A stretch of DNA of 64,000 bases from Tellurirhabdus rosea (GCF_026278345.1 NZ_CP111085.1:4288501-4352500), one strand, 5' to 3'; positions 8,094-16,324 are shown, counted from the stretch's first letter. Numbers and translations are program-made. Notes: generated by a model from the sequence alone, not told the origin.

Positions 8094-8910
8094 GATTAAA
8101 AACCGGCTTCCGCCGTTCCATTGTCGCCTGAATCGCTTCGGCGAAGTCGGCGGACTGAAGCTGGGAGGAATTCCAGACGGCGACGTATTGCAGGCCGTCC
8201 TCGATGGCTTTGCCGATGCCGTAGTTCAACACGGCTTTCGCGCCCTGTACGGCCGTGGCCGAGTTGTCGGCAATCTGCCGGGCCATTTCGGCCGCTCTGG
8301 CAAAAAGCTCTTCCGGACTGGCGTACACATGATTAACCAGCCGGATTTTTTCGGCAAAAGCGGCGTCAAAATCCCGGGCCGTAAACGCCAGTTCGCGGGT
8401 GTAGCCTTCGCCGATGATGCCGGGTAGCCATTGCAGACCGCCAATATCGGGCGTGATGGCCAACCGGGCCTCGCGCAGACTAAACTTCGCTTCGGCCGAA
8501 CAAAGCCGGATGTCGCAGGCAGCGATGAAGTTGACACCTCCGCCGATGCACCAGCCATGCACCGCCGCAATGACGGGCTTCGGCGATTCGTGCAGTTTCT
8601 GAAAACCGCTCTGCATCTGCCGGATCATAGCCATGAGCTTGCGGCGGCCGTCGGCCATGACGGTGCCGGTCAGCAGGGCGCCCATGCGGGGGAGCATCCG
8701 GGGCAAATCCAGACCATAGCTGAAATGGTCGCCGCTCCCGCGCACGATGATGACACGAACAGCGGAATCCTGCGTCAGTGCGTCGGCGGCTCGGGGCAGT
8801 TCGTCCCAGAATTCCGGCCCCATCGCGTTTCCTTTGCCGGGACCCAGCAAGGTGAGCGTGGCGACGCCGTCGGCGGTTTCTACCCGTAAGGATTGATAGG
8901 AATTCTCCAT
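8089..8910 (-). CDS. enoyl-CoA hydratase/isomerase, probable delta3,5-delta2,4-dienoyl-CoA isomerase
   Basis: A 273-residue crotonase-fold protein. The oxyanion-hole stretch HGWCIGGGVNFIAACDIR and the following SLREARLAITPDIGGLQWLP match mammalian ECH1 closely. The Asp in ACDIR, the Glu in LREAR and the Asp in TPDIG align with the three acidic residues that define ECH1 activity. The C-terminal VAVWNSSQLQSADF also matches. It should convert 3,5-dienoyl-CoA to 2,4-dienoyl-CoA in the cytosol, feeding the reductase encoded just downstream. The stop codon sits inside a palindromic repeat. Two overlapping inverted repeats lie within 45 bases upstream of the start and may be an operator. Confidence 0.83.
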   Translation of the reverse strand: MENSYQSLRVETADGVATLTLLGPGKGNAMGPEFWDELPRAADALTQDSAVRVIIVRGSGDHFSYGLDLPRMLPRMGALLTGTVMADGRRKLMAMIRQMQSGFQKLHESPKPVIAAVHGWCIGGGVNFIAACDIRLCSAEAKFSLREARLAITPDIGGLQWLPGIIGEGYTRELAFTARDFDAAFAEKIRLVNHVYASPEELFARAAEMARQIADNSATAVQGAKAVLNYGIGKAIEDGLQYVAVWNSSQLQSADFAEAIQATMERRKPVFNQ

Positions 8911-8920
8911 GTGGAAAGGT

Positions 8921-8952
8921 GGTATGCTTGCATACCTTTGTTTTCAAAGGTA
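8921..8952. promoter_or_regulatory. two overlapping palindromes with divergent -7-like boxes
   Basis: GGTATGC at 8921-8927 and GCATACC at 8930-8936 form one 7-bp palindrome. TACCTTTG at 8933-8940 and its inverse CAAAGGTA at 8945-8952 form a second with a 4-base spacer. Each TACCTTTG also matches the -7 box, pointing in opposite directions, toward the PLP-enzyme gene and the isomerase gene. Operator function is inference. Confidence 0.5.
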
Positions 8953-9101
8953 GAAAAGCCCTTGTTTATATAAAAAAAACGGGGAAAATATTTCTTCTGG
9001 CCAGATATGCGGGCGGGATAAAGCAGAAGTTCCTGCTAACGCCTTACTTCGTGTTCTGTAATTGTCTGTTGGCTCTCCTCACAACTTTGCTTTGCCCGCT
9101 G

Positions 9102-10223
9102 ATGAACTTCGATACACTCGCTCTATGGAGCACGCACTTTAAGGATGAAAACGCGGGTGCGGTGGCCCCGCCGATCTACCTGACCACGACTTACGAAAAA
9201 GCCGCCGACGGCTCGCTGCCGCACGGTTTTCTCTACAGCCGCATGAACAATCCGAATCGGGAGGCTGTCGAGAAAAGTCTGGCGGCGCTGGAGGGCGGAG
9301 CGCTTGGAATGGCTTTCGCCTCGGGGCAGGCGGCGGCGATGGTGCTGTTTCAGGCCCTGCGGCCCGGGGATCACGTCATCGTGGCCGACGATGCTTATTA
9401 CGGTACCCCCGCTTTGCTGGAAGAAGTGTTCGGCCCCTGGGGACTGCTTTTCGACCGCGTGGATTTGACAAATTCCGACAACCTGAAAGCGGCCCTGCGC
9501 TCGACAACGCGGCTGGTATGGGTCGAAACGCCTTCGAATCCGCTGCTGAAAGTGACTGATCTCCGGGCCGTTACGGAACTCGCAAAGTCGGTGGGGGCCG
9601 CCACCGTCTGCGACAACACCTGGGCCACGCCTTTTCTCCAGAAGCCGCTCGCGCTGGGCTGTGATGTGGTGATGCACTCGACGACCAAGTATTTCGGCGG
9701 CCACAGCGACGTGTTAAGCGGGGCGCTGATTTTTAAGGAAGAGACCGAACTGGCCCAGCGCGTCAAGCGGCTACAGGTGCTGGGCGGGGCTGTGCCTTCT
9801 CCGTTCGAGTGCTGGCTGGTGCTGCGGGGCATCAAGACGCTGGCGACGCGGGTGCGGGCGCAAACAGCCTCGGCGGCGCAGCTGGCCCGCTTTCTGACCG
9901 AGCATCCGGCGGTTGAAGCGGTGCATTATCCGGGCCTGCCGACACATCCCCAGCACGAAATCGCCAAAGCGCAGATGACCGACTTCGGAGCCATGCTGTC
10001 GGTTCAGGTGCGGGGCGGAGCCGTGGAGGCGCTGGCGGTTGCCGGACGGCTGAAGCTGGTTACCCACGCAACGAGCCTCGGAGGCGTGGAAAGTTTAATA
10101 GAACACCGGGCGTCGGTAGAAGGGCCGAACTCGACTACGCCGCCGAACCTGCTGCGGGTCTCGGTCGGGCTGGAAGCCGTGGAGGATTTGATAGAAGATT
10201 TCAAAGAGGCCCTTCAACCCTAG
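9102..10223 (+). CDS. trans-sulfuration PLP enzyme (cystathionine gamma-synthase/beta-lyase family)
   Basis: A 373-residue fold-type I PLP enzyme of the Cys/Met metabolism family. The pyridoxal-binding lysine is K196 in HSTTKYFGGHSD, the phosphate-binding YSR is at 45-47, and the ring-stacking region is ADDAYYGT near 95. The C-terminal THATSLGGVESLIEHRAS is typical. Members act in methionine and cysteine interconversion; whether this one is MetB, MetC or a gamma-lyase cannot be decided from motifs alone. The frame is open 61 codons upstream (to 8919), but that part is hydrophobic and unlike the family; MNFDTLALWSTHF at 9102 is the canonical beginning. The stop codon lies in a terminator hairpin. 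Confidence 0.87.
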   Translation: MNFDTLALWSTHFKDENAGAVAPPIYLTTTYEKAADGSLPHGFLYSRMNNPNREAVEKSLAALEGGALGMAFASGQAAAMVLFQALRPGDHVIVADDAYYGTPALLEEVFGPWGLLFDRVDLTNSDNLKAALRSTTRLVWVETPSNPLLKVTDLRAVTELAKSVGAATVCDNTWATPFLQKPLALGCDVVMHSTTKYFGGHSDVLSGALIFKEETELAQRVKRLQVLGGAVPSPFECWLVLRGIKTLATRVRAQTASAAQLARFLTEHPAVEAVHYPGLPTHPQHEIAKAQMTDFGAMLSVQVRGGAVEALAVAGRLKLVTHATSLGGVESLIEHRASVEGPNSTTPPNLLRVSVGLEAVEDLIEDFKEALQP

Positions 10224-10270
10224 ATAAAAATGAATGCCATATCTGGGAGATATGGCATTCATTTTTATCT
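10222..10270. terminator. bidirectional terminator embedding two stop codons
   Basis: A perfect 23-bp stem (10222-10244 with 10248-10270) with a 3-base loop and A/T-rich ends. The stop of the PLP-enzyme gene (10221-10223) and the stop of the convergent small exported protein gene (10269-10271) lie at its two ends. Confidence 0.9.
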
Positions 10271-10553
10271 AAGGTTGGTCCTTTTTGGGCTGCGGCAACG
10301 ACGGCATTCTGGGCGCCTGTTCGGGGTATTTATTCGGCATGACCGCAATGCCCGAACTATCCGGTAATCGGACAGGCATGTTGTCCAGGCCCGCGCGCAT
10401 GACATTTTTGGAATCGCCCGGCTGTCGGTAAAAATAGGTGCCCAGGCGTAAAACATCGGGCGACGAACGGCGCGAGGAGTCCGCGGAGATCGTCTGGGCG
10501 CTGGCCGCCAGCGAACCCAGCAAACCGACAAGACTGCAAAGGAAATACTTCAT
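10269..10553 (-). CDS. small exported protein of unknown function
   Basis: A 94-residue protein with a clear signal peptide (MKYFLCSLVGLLGSLAASAQ), then a short polar, proline-rich mature part of about 74 residues without cysteines. No recognised domain. The start is fixed by the signal peptide. It is separated by 57 bases from the upstream SDR gene on the same strand and ends in a strong bidirectional terminator, so it may be the last gene of the SDR transcript. Confidence 0.7.
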   Translation of the reverse strand: MKYFLCSLVGLLGSLAASAQTISADSSRRSSPDVLRLGTYFYRQPGDSKNVMRAGLDNMPVRLPDSSGIAVMPNKYPEQAPRMPSLPQPKKDQP

Positions 10554-10610
10554 GACCGGAATTGTCTTTAGCCTAAAGATACAATTCCGGCCCGAAGTGT
10601 TGCAAATGGG

Positions 10611-11477
10611 TCAGACTTTTACCAGCGCCGTCCGTTCCTTCAGATGCGTCAGCTGTTCGCTCAGCTCCCAGAGCTTCTTGGCGTTAAAGTCGCTTTGGGC
10701 ATCACTGTTGGGCGTTTTGGGGCGGCATTTGTCAAAATAAAGCCCCGTAACCTTGTTGACCTCGGGCGAAGAGGCCAGGTAAATGCTGGTCTGGGCCCCT
10801 TTCTCCGGCGAGATAAAAAACGGTTTCATCAGTTTGAACGCCAGTCCCTGCAAACTGACCGCGCCAACGCCGAAATTGGTGTTTACCGCTCCCGGATGCA
10901 GACTGTTGGACGTGATGCCATCGTTCATCAGCCGGTTAGCCAGTTCTTTGGCAAACAGAATATTGCACAGCTTCGACGCCCCGTAGGTATTCATGCCGCT
11001 GTAGGAGCGGGGGCGGGCCATTTCGTTCAGGTGAAAACCTCTGTTCCAGCGGTGGGCTTCGGACGAAACCGTCACGACCCGGCTCTGCTGGCCTTTCTTC
11101 AGCAAATCCAGCAGCAGGTTCGTCAGCAGAAACGGACCCAGGTGATTCGTGGCGAACGTCAGTTCAATTCCCTCGGGCGAAAACGCCTGTTTGTCGATAA
11201 ACAGCCCGGCGTTGTTGAGCAGAACATCGAGGTGGTCATACCTGTCGATCACTTCCCGGGCGGCCTGCACGACCGATTCCTGAGAGGCCAGATCGCACTG
11301 GATCAGGTCCACCCGTTTAGTCTGGCTGACCGCCTTGATTTCCTGCCGCACCGGACGGGCTTTGTCCAGGTTGCGGCACAGCATCAGAATATCGAAGCCC
11401 TTTTTGGCCAGTTCAAGGGCCGTAATACGCCCGATACCGGAATTGGCACCGGTAATGAGGCAAAGTTGTGATTGCAT
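10611..11477 (-). CDS. short-chain dehydrogenase, retinol-dehydrogenase-like
   Basis: A 288-residue SDR with TGANSGIG at 9-16, NNAG at 88-91, and the catalytic pair Y165 and K169 in YGASK, with Ser138/139 nearby. The pattern LTFATNHLGPFLLTNLLLDLL is typical of the retinol dehydrogenase/WW-oxidoreductase-like subgroup of NADP-dependent SDRs. The physiological substrate is unknown. The next gene upstream is a clear paralogue of nearly the same length with the same spacing of motifs, so this is a tandem duplication; the 86-base gap between them holds a palindromic element. Confidence 0.83.
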   Translation of the reverse strand: MQSQLCLITGANSGIGRITALELAKKGFDILMLCRNLDKARPVRQEIKAVSQTKRVDLIQCDLASQESVVQAAREVIDRYDHLDVLLNNAGLFIDKQAFSPEGIELTFATNHLGPFLLTNLLLDLLKKGQQSRVVTVSSEAHRWNRGFHLNEMARPRSYSGMNTYGASKLCNILFAKELANRLMNDGITSNSLHPGAVNTNFGVGAVSLQGLAFKLMKPFFISPEKGAQTSIYLASSPEVNKVTGLYFDKCRPKTPNSDAQSDFNAKKLWELSEQLTHLKERTALVKV

Positions 11478-11507
11478 AGGGAGGACGATAAAAGCTTATG
11501 GTGTGAG

Positions 11508-11563
11508 GTTGCTCCGCCGTTTTGCAAGGCGGAGTAACTTCAAACGCTAAACCCTAAACTATT
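11508..11563. repeat. word-type palindrome B
   Basis: A core stem GTTGCTCCGCC (11508-11518) pairs with GGCGGAGTAAC (11528-11538), with one G-T pair and a 9-base loop. CTAAACCCTAAACTA words, also seen at 29258 and 31787, follow. The element ends directly at the stop codon of the upstream SDR gene (11564). Confidence 0.75.
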
Positions 11564-12448
11564 TTAGAGTGTACTGAACAATTCCAATCGTTTCTGATAA
11601 TCAATGACGCCGGTGAGCTGTTCGCTGAGTTGCCAGAGTTGTCTGCCCAGTTCCCGGTCCTGGGCTTTGGCGCTCGGTTCATAAGGGGCGCAGTTGGCAA
11701 AATACAGTCCCGTCACATAATGCACTTCGGGGGAAGACGCCAGGTAAACATGGGTTTTGGCCAGCACTTCCGGCGGCGGGGCGAAAAACTTACCAATCTG
11801 AAACGCCGTGTACAGCAGTCCTTTGGCGTCGCCGTCTTCCGCAAAATTGGTATCGACCAGCCAGGGGTGAAGGGCGTTCACGGTGATACCGTCGTCCATC
11901 AGCCGGTCGGCCAGTTCGAATGTCCAGAGAAGCTTAGCCAGTTTGGAGTCATTGTAAGCGCCCAGGGCGCTGTAGTTTTCCGGCGTGCGGTGAACCAGCG
12001 TCTCGAACCGGGCGAAGCGGTGAAGTTCCGACGCCACGTTGATAATCCGGGCTTCGTTGCTTTTCCGAAGCAGGTCCAGCATCAGCTGCGTGAGCAAAAA
12101 AGGCCCGAGGTAATTGGTGGCAAACGTCAGTTCGATGCCGTCCGGCGAGTATTGCAGCGGGTCTACCACGCGCCCCGCATTGTTGATGAGCACGTCGATG
12201 TGGTCGAAACGGTGATGAATGTTTTCGGCCGCGGCCCGCACCGAGTCCATGCTGCTTAAGTCACAGGAAACCAGATACACATTCCGGGTTTTGCTGACCG
12301 ACTGTATTTCCTGCTGGGGCCGGATACTGCGCTCTACATCCCGGCACAGCATGATAATATCGAACCCCTGACGGGCCAACTCCATTGCCGTCACTTTCCC
12401 TAACCCTGAGTTAGCGCCCGAAATCAGGCAAATCCGCGCTTGCTCCAT
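11564..12448 (-). CDS. short-chain dehydrogenase, paralogue of the downstream gene
   Basis: A 294-residue SDR with SGANSGLG at 10-17, NNAG at 89-92 and the catalytic Y165/K169 in YNDSK with S140. Motif positions are the same as in the 288-residue neighbour, but residues around the substrate side (PWLVDTNFAEDGDAKG in place of PGAVNTNFGVGAVSLQG) differ, suggesting divergence in specificity after duplication. Both genes would be read from a promoter in the 200-base region upstream, which also carries a GC-rich inverted repeat. Function beyond NAD(P)-dependent oxidoreduction cannot be assigned. Confidence 0.83.
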   Translation of the reverse strand: MEQARICLISGANSGLGKVTAMELARQGFDIIMLCRDVERSIRPQQEIQSVSKTRNVYLVSCDLSSMDSVRAAAENIHHRFDHIDVLINNAGRVVDPLQYSPDGIELTFATNYLGPFLLTQLMLDLLRKSNEARIINVASELHRFARFETLVHRTPENYSALGAYNDSKLAKLLWTFELADRLMDDGITVNALHPWLVDTNFAEDGDAKGLLYTAFQIGKFFAPPPEVLAKTHVYLASSPEVHYVTGLYFANCAPYEPSAKAQDRELGRQLWQLSEQLTGVIDYQKRLELFSTL

Positions 12449-12535
12449 AATTCACGTGTTGAGTACAGTGGGCTAAACTAAAAGCGTTGGCGGGCTGTTT
12501 GGAATAAGAATACATTCTTAGTCTGGCCTGCTTCC

Positions 12536-12611
12536 GACGGCGGTCGCCCGGCAGGGGTCAGGGCAGACGCAACGTGCTGAAGAGCCGCTGGCGGGGTCTG
12601 CGACCGCCGTC
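12536..12611. repeat. GC-rich inverted repeat
   Basis: A perfect 11-bp inverted repeat GACGGCGGTCG (12536-12546) and CGACCGCCGTC (12601-12611), with a nested GCAGAC/GTCTGC pair. It lies in the divergent region between the SDR and FMN-reductase genes. It is unlike the AT-rich word palindromes. Confidence 0.6.
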
Positions 12612-12648
12612 AGGGCTGGCGAATACAACCTTATAGTTTACCTGACCA

Positions 12649-13242
12649 ATGAAGACAGTCATCATGTCGGCCTCGCCGCGTGCCCAAAGTGGTTCGCTGC
12701 GGGTAGCCCATTTTCTGGAAAAAATTCTGAAGGAACACGAAACGACGGAGGTATCGGTCGTTTCGTTTGAGCACTACGATGTTCCGCTGGTAGGCCAGGG
12801 CCAACTGGACCCGGATAACCTGACGGACTTTCAGCAAACGGTATTAAACGCCTGGAAAGAAGCGGATCTGGTCTTTTTTCTGGTTCCGGAATACAACTGG
12901 ACCACCAGTCCGCAACTGCTGAATCTGCTGCACCAGGCCGGCGGCCCGAAGTTCGCCCATCTGTTTGACAACAAGGTGTTTGCCGTGGCCGGAACGTCCG
13001 GTGCCCGCGGCGGCCGTGTACCGGCCCTGGAAGTGACGACGGTGCTGAACAAACTCATCAACTTCCTGAACAAGTACTCAATCGTTTCGCCCCGCATCTG
13101 GGAATCCCACGAAACGTCGCTGAACCTGAACGAGTCCGGCGAATCGACCGGCAACGCCATCTACGAAAAAGCCGCCCGCGCCTTTGTGGAGTACTCGCTG
13201 AACGTAGCGCAGCGGTGGAACGTGGGGAGCCTGGTTGAGTGA
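12649..13242 (+). CDS. NADPH-dependent FMN reductase family protein
   Basis: A 197-residue flavodoxin-fold protein. The FMN phosphate loop SASPRAQSGSLR lies at residues 7-18, the flavin-contacting PEYNWTTSP follows VFFLV in the middle, and GTSGARGGR provides the third loop. Members reduce quinones, azo compounds or free flavin using NADPH. The C-terminal helix extends past the usual end. No partner gene is adjacent; it is convergent with the cysteine desulfurase gene, separated by a long hairpin that probably ends both transcripts. Confidence 0.82.
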   Translation: MKTVIMSASPRAQSGSLRVAHFLEKILKEHETTEVSVVSFEHYDVPLVGQGQLDPDNLTDFQQTVLNAWKEADLVFFLVPEYNWTTSPQLLNLLHQAGGPKFAHLFDNKVFAVAGTSGARGGRVPALEVTTVLNKLINFLNKYSIVSPRIWESHETSLNLNESGESTGNAIYEKAARAFVEYSLNVAQRWNVGSLVE

Positions 13243-13252
13243 AAAAATGAAT

Positions 13253-13311
13253 GAATAATGAAGGCTCCGCCTCTTCTCCCGTATTGGATTGAGGCGGAGC
13301 CTTCATTATTC
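13253..13311. repeat. word-type palindrome C, probable bidirectional terminator
   Basis: A perfect 21-bp stem (13253-13273 with 13291-13311) and 17-base loop, containing GGCTCCGCC/GGCGGAGCC and AATGAATAATGA words, with A-rich and T-rich flanks. It lies between convergent genes and ends 6 bases from the cysteine desulfurase stop codon. Confidence 0.88.
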
Positions 13312-13317
13312 ATCATT

Positions 13318-14469
13318 TCAAAGCATCTGCTTCTCCTTCTGAAACAGCCCCACCAGCGTATCGACCACAAAGTCCACTTCGGCTTCGGTGTTGTATTTGC
13401 CAAAAGAGAAACGGATGGCGTCGCGGGCGGGGTCAAGACCGGGCAGGGCCGCCAGCACATGCGAACCGATGTTGGTCCCGCTGGAACAGGCGCTGCCGCC
13501 GGAAGCCGAAATGCCGGTAATGTCGAGGTTGAACAGCAGCATATCGCTCAGATCCGAGGCGGGCAGGCTGACGTTCAAAACCGTGTACAGGCTGTTTTGA
13601 AGGTCGCCGGAAAGACCGTTGAACGACACCCCGTCCAGTTTTTCGGTCAACTGGGCAATCATCCGCCGTTTCAGGTTTTCGATATGAGTGCGGTGGCTGT
13701 CCATGTCGCGGTAAGCGATTTCGAGCGCCTTCGCCAGCCCGACGATGCCGTATACGTTCTCGGTACCTCCGCGCATGTTGCGCTCCTGCGCCCCGCCGTG
13801 GATGAAAGGATGGATTTTGTTATGGGCGTTGACGTACAGAAACCCGACGCCTTTGGGTCCGTGAAACTTGTGCGCCGCTCCGACAATAAAGTCCACCGGA
13901 AGTTTCTGCAAATCATGGCGGTAGTGGCCCATCGTCTGCACCGTATCCGAGTGAAACACCGCGTTGTACTGGCTGCAAAGCGACCCGACGGCTTCCAGAT
14001 CGAGCAGGTTACCGATTTCGTTGTTGCCGTGCATGAGGGAAACCAGCGAACGCGGGGCGGTTTTGAGCAGGTCTTCCAGATGGGTCAGGTCGATGCGGCC
14101 CTGTTCGTCCACATTCACCAGACTGAGCTTTACCTGTCCGAGGTGGGCCAGGTGTTCGAGCGTGTGCAGCACGGCATGGTGTTCGAGCGGGGAGGTGATG
14201 GCGTGCGTCAGGCCATAGGACGCGATGGACGACCGGATGGCTGTGTTGTCCGCTTCGGTGCCGCCCGAGGTGAAGAAAATCTCGGCCGGGGACGTGTTCA
14301 GTAGCGTCGCGACTGTCTTGCGGGCTTTTTCCACAGCCGAGCGCACCTTGCGTCCGTGGGAATGAATGGACGATGGATTACCGAATTCTTCGGTCATCAG
14401 GGGCAGCATCGCCTCCAGCACCTCCGGGTCGAGGCGGGTGGTGGCGGCATTGTCAAAATAAACGCGCAT
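13318..14469 (-). CDS. cysteine desulfurase (IscS/NifS class)
   Basis: A 383-residue fold-type I PLP enzyme that moves sulfur from cysteine onto an active-site persulfide for Fe-S cluster or tRNA thiolation. Visible residues: PLP lysine K201 in AAHKFHGPKG, His98 in PLEHHAV stacking on the ring, Asp175 in HSDTVQ, and the catalytic C328 in the loop SGGSACSSG, which is of the long-loop class I type. Length is normal. No iscU, iscA or suf gene is adjacent. A well-formed promoter lies 28 bases upstream of the ATG. Confidence 0.92.
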   Translation of the reverse strand: MRVYFDNAATTRLDPEVLEAMLPLMTEEFGNPSSIHSHGRKVRSAVEKARKTVATLLNTSPAEIFFTSGGTEADNTAIRSSIASYGLTHAITSPLEHHAVLHTLEHLAHLGQVKLSLVNVDEQGRIDLTHLEDLLKTAPRSLVSLMHGNNEIGNLLDLEAVGSLCSQYNAVFHSDTVQTMGHYRHDLQKLPVDFIVGAAHKFHGPKGVGFLYVNAHNKIHPFIHGGAQERNMRGGTENVYGIVGLAKALEIAYRDMDSHRTHIENLKRRMIAQLTEKLDGVSFNGLSGDLQNSLYTVLNVSLPASDLSDMLLFNLDITGISASGGSACSSGTNIGSHVLAALPGLDPARDAIRFSFGKYNTEAEVDFVVDTLVGLFQKEKQML

Positions 14470-14497
14470 AGGCGTGAGGGATCAAATAAAGAAAGTA

Positions 14498-14529
14498 CAA
14501 AGGTACAGAACTCTATAGGCTTCAGCAAA
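14498..14529 (-). promoter_or_regulatory. promoter of the cysteine desulfurase gene
   Basis: On the minus strand TTTG (14529-14526) and TACCTTTG (14505-14498) are separated by 20 bases. This is a full match to the Bacteroidota consensus, 28 bases upstream of the start codon. Confidence 0.72.
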
Positions 14530-14584
14530 GTCAAGTCTTCTCCGTTTCCCGGTTTTCTGCCTGCGGCCTGTCCGGGTCGTGGGT

Positions 14585-15247
14585 TCAGACGCGTGCCAGT
14601 TCCTTAAAATCTTTTACCTCCAGAATGGACTTGGGATAGCCTTTCAGCACACTGTTGATCATCGCCTGACCGAGCTGCTGCATGGTGCTGGCGAGGTTAG
14701 GGGAAAGGGTGTCCAGGATAGGAAACAACCAGCCCACATACCGATAATAGCTCTTGGTATACCGTTGCTCCGGCAGCGCTTTGATAAAACCCGGCCGAAA
14801 GTTGTACACCGCACGAAAGGGCAGGCGCGTCAGGGCGTTTTCGGTCCGGCCTTTCACCCGCGCCCACATCACCCGCCCCTGCTCCGTACTGTCGGTCCCG
14901 GCACCGGAGACGTACGTGAAGACCATGCCCGGATTGAGCGCCGCAAGCTTTTGGGCTACGTTCAGCGTGGTGTCGTAGGTAAGGCGGGTATAATCGGCCT
15001 CGTTCATGCCGACCGAACTCACTCCGGCACAAAAGAAGCAGGCGTTGTAGCCGGACAACTGCGCTTCCAGTCCGTCCAGTTTCAGGAAATCGGGGACAAG
15101 GCATTCTTTCAGTTTGGGGTGAGTCGTACCGTTGGGTCGGCGGCCCAGCAGCAGCACCTCCGTAACGGCCGGATGCGCCAGACATTCCAGCATAACCCCT
15201 TCCCCGACCATGCCGGTAGCGCCCGTAATGATGACTTTAATGTCCAT
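14585..15247 (-). CDS. atypical SDR, NAD(P)-binding protein of the TIP30/HTATIP2-like type
   Basis: A 220-residue Rossmann-fold protein with N-terminal TGATGMVGEG at residues 8-17. AGVSSVGMNEADYTRLTYDTT and YVSGAGTDSTEQGRVMWARVKGRTE follow, where TYVSGAG and the downstream ARVKGRTE take the places of the Ser and YxxxK regions of extended/atypical SDRs. This arrangement is common in small NmrA/HTATIP2-like proteins that bind NAD(P)H and may act as redox sensors or reductases. No substrate is suggested by neighbours. It is the only gene between the cysteine desulfurase promoter and the DUF2752 gene. Confidence 0.75.
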   Translation of the reverse strand: MDIKVIITGATGMVGEGVMLECLAHPAVTEVLLLGRRPNGTTHPKLKECLVPDFLKLDGLEAQLSGYNACFFCAGVSSVGMNEADYTRLTYDTTLNVAQKLAALNPGMVFTYVSGAGTDSTEQGRVMWARVKGRTENALTRLPFRAVYNFRPGFIKALPEQRYTKSYYRYVGWLFPILDTLSPNLASTMQQLGQAMINSVLKGYPKSILEVKDFKELARV

Positions 15248-15289
15248 ATCCTTTTTGTTAATGCGCTTCTGAGGGGAACATCGGCCCGG

Positions 15290-15667
15290 TTATAAAAGTG
15301 CCTGCCCGATGCGCCAGCCCCACCAGAGCAGCACAACCAGCAGGCCAAGACGGGCTGCTTTCAGGCCGAACCAACGCTGCCGGAACACCGGATACGTCGA
15401 GCGAAGCGGGCTGTATTCCACCACAATTCCCAGCAGGACGTAAGGCAGGGACAGCACCAGCAGCGGATTATGCAGAAAAGCCGTGTGCAGACGGCCGTGC
15501 AGCAGGTGATGGACGCAGCGTTGCGAACCGCAGCCCGGACAGGGCAGGCCCGTAAGCCACCGAAACGGGCAGGGCGGAAACAGCCCTCCCTGCGCCGGGT
15601 CGAAACGATAGTACAGGTACAGCAATCCCGCTCCGGCAACCAGGAACAGGATTCGGAAGGGCTTCAT
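15290..15667 (-). CDS. DUF2752 membrane protein
   Basis: A 125-residue protein with about three hydrophobic segments and the family signature LPCPGCGSQRCVHHLLHGRL around residue 41, followed by AFLHNPLLVLSLPYVLLG. The function of DUF2752 is unknown. The ATG (15667-15665) shares one base with the TGA of the upstream GYF/CD225 gene, giving a TGATG junction and probable translational coupling. These two small membrane proteins are commonly found together in Bacteroidota, which suggests a joint role. A longer frame covering this gene extends upstream, but its first part is a shadow of the neighbour. Confidence 0.82.
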   Translation of the reverse strand: MKPFRILFLVAGAGLLYLYYRFDPAQGGLFPPCPFRWLTGLPCPGCGSQRCVHHLLHGRLHTAFLHNPLLVLSLPYVLLGIVVEYSPLRSTYPVFRQRWFGLKAARLGLLVVLLWWGWRIGQALL

Positions 15668-16194
15668 CAGGAAGAAAAAATGGCTCCGGCGATTCCCAGC
15701 ATAAACAGCAGGAAATAAATACCAATAATGACCAGACTGGCCAGAAGACCATATTTGGTCCAGCGACCGGCCTCCAGCGATGCCTGCTGCGCCCCGGCAA
15801 GATCGCCGATCCGGTAGCGGGATTCGACCCTCGACGCGTTGATGATACCGACAATGCCCAGCGGCAGGCAGCAGAACAGCGTCACCAGAATGGACTCCAC
15901 CAGCCAGGTCTTCGGCATCACGCCGCCCGGATACCCGCCGAAGTTCTGGGGCGCCGGACCGACCTGCGGATACGCGGCAGTCGGCGGCATTCCGTAGGGC
16001 TGGCCGGTCGGGGGAGCGGTGGGAGCGCTGCCGAAATACGGACGAATTTCGGGAACATCGGCCGCCCGGGTCCAGTTGGTCATGCCCTGCATCCAAACCA
16101 GCGTGTCGGGGGTGATGGGCTGGGTACGAAGTTGTTCGACGGAAAAAGGACCAACCTGCTGGTTGTTGTTGTCGAGATAGTAGTATTGGTTCAT
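15667..16194 (-). CDS. GYF_2 plus CD225/dispanin-type membrane protein
   Basis: A 175-residue protein. Residues 1-50 form a GYF_2-like domain (YYYLDNNNQQVGPFSVEQL, TLVWMQGMTNWTRA). A Pro/Gly/Tyr-rich linker runs from about 55 to 95, and the C-terminus has two membrane segments in the CD225/dispanin pattern (ILVTLFCCLPLGIVGIINA then the INASRVESRYRIGDLAGA loop). Such proteins are thought to sit in the cytoplasmic membrane; their role in bacteria is not known. It is coupled to the DUF2752 gene. Confidence 0.82.
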   Translation of the reverse strand: MNQYYYLDNNNQQVGPFSVEQLRTQPITPDTLVWMQGMTNWTRAADVPEIRPYFGSAPTAPPTGQPYGMPPTAAYPQVGPAPQNFGGYPGGVMPKTWLVESILVTLFCCLPLGIVGIINASRVESRYRIGDLAGAQQASLEAGRWTKYGLLASLVIIGIYFLLFMLGIAGAIFSS

Positions 16195-16324
16195 TAAAGG
16201 ATAGGAAGAGGATGAAAACGTGGGTCAACAGTGCTAAATAGGGAAAATTCTGCAGTTGAAAAAGGCGGTAATATGAAATTTTGTGCGACGGTTAATAAAT
16301 TGGGGGCATAAACCACCAAACGCC

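Noticed and set aside
8919-9101. Upstream extension of the PLP enzyme
   Set aside because: Hydrophobic, family-unlike residues, and it would overlap the promoter palindromes; ATG 9102 fits the family.
15668-16228. Upstream part of a 312-codon minus frame ending at 15290
   Set aside because: It overlaps the GYF/CD225 gene in another frame; only the last 125 codons (DUF2752) are real.
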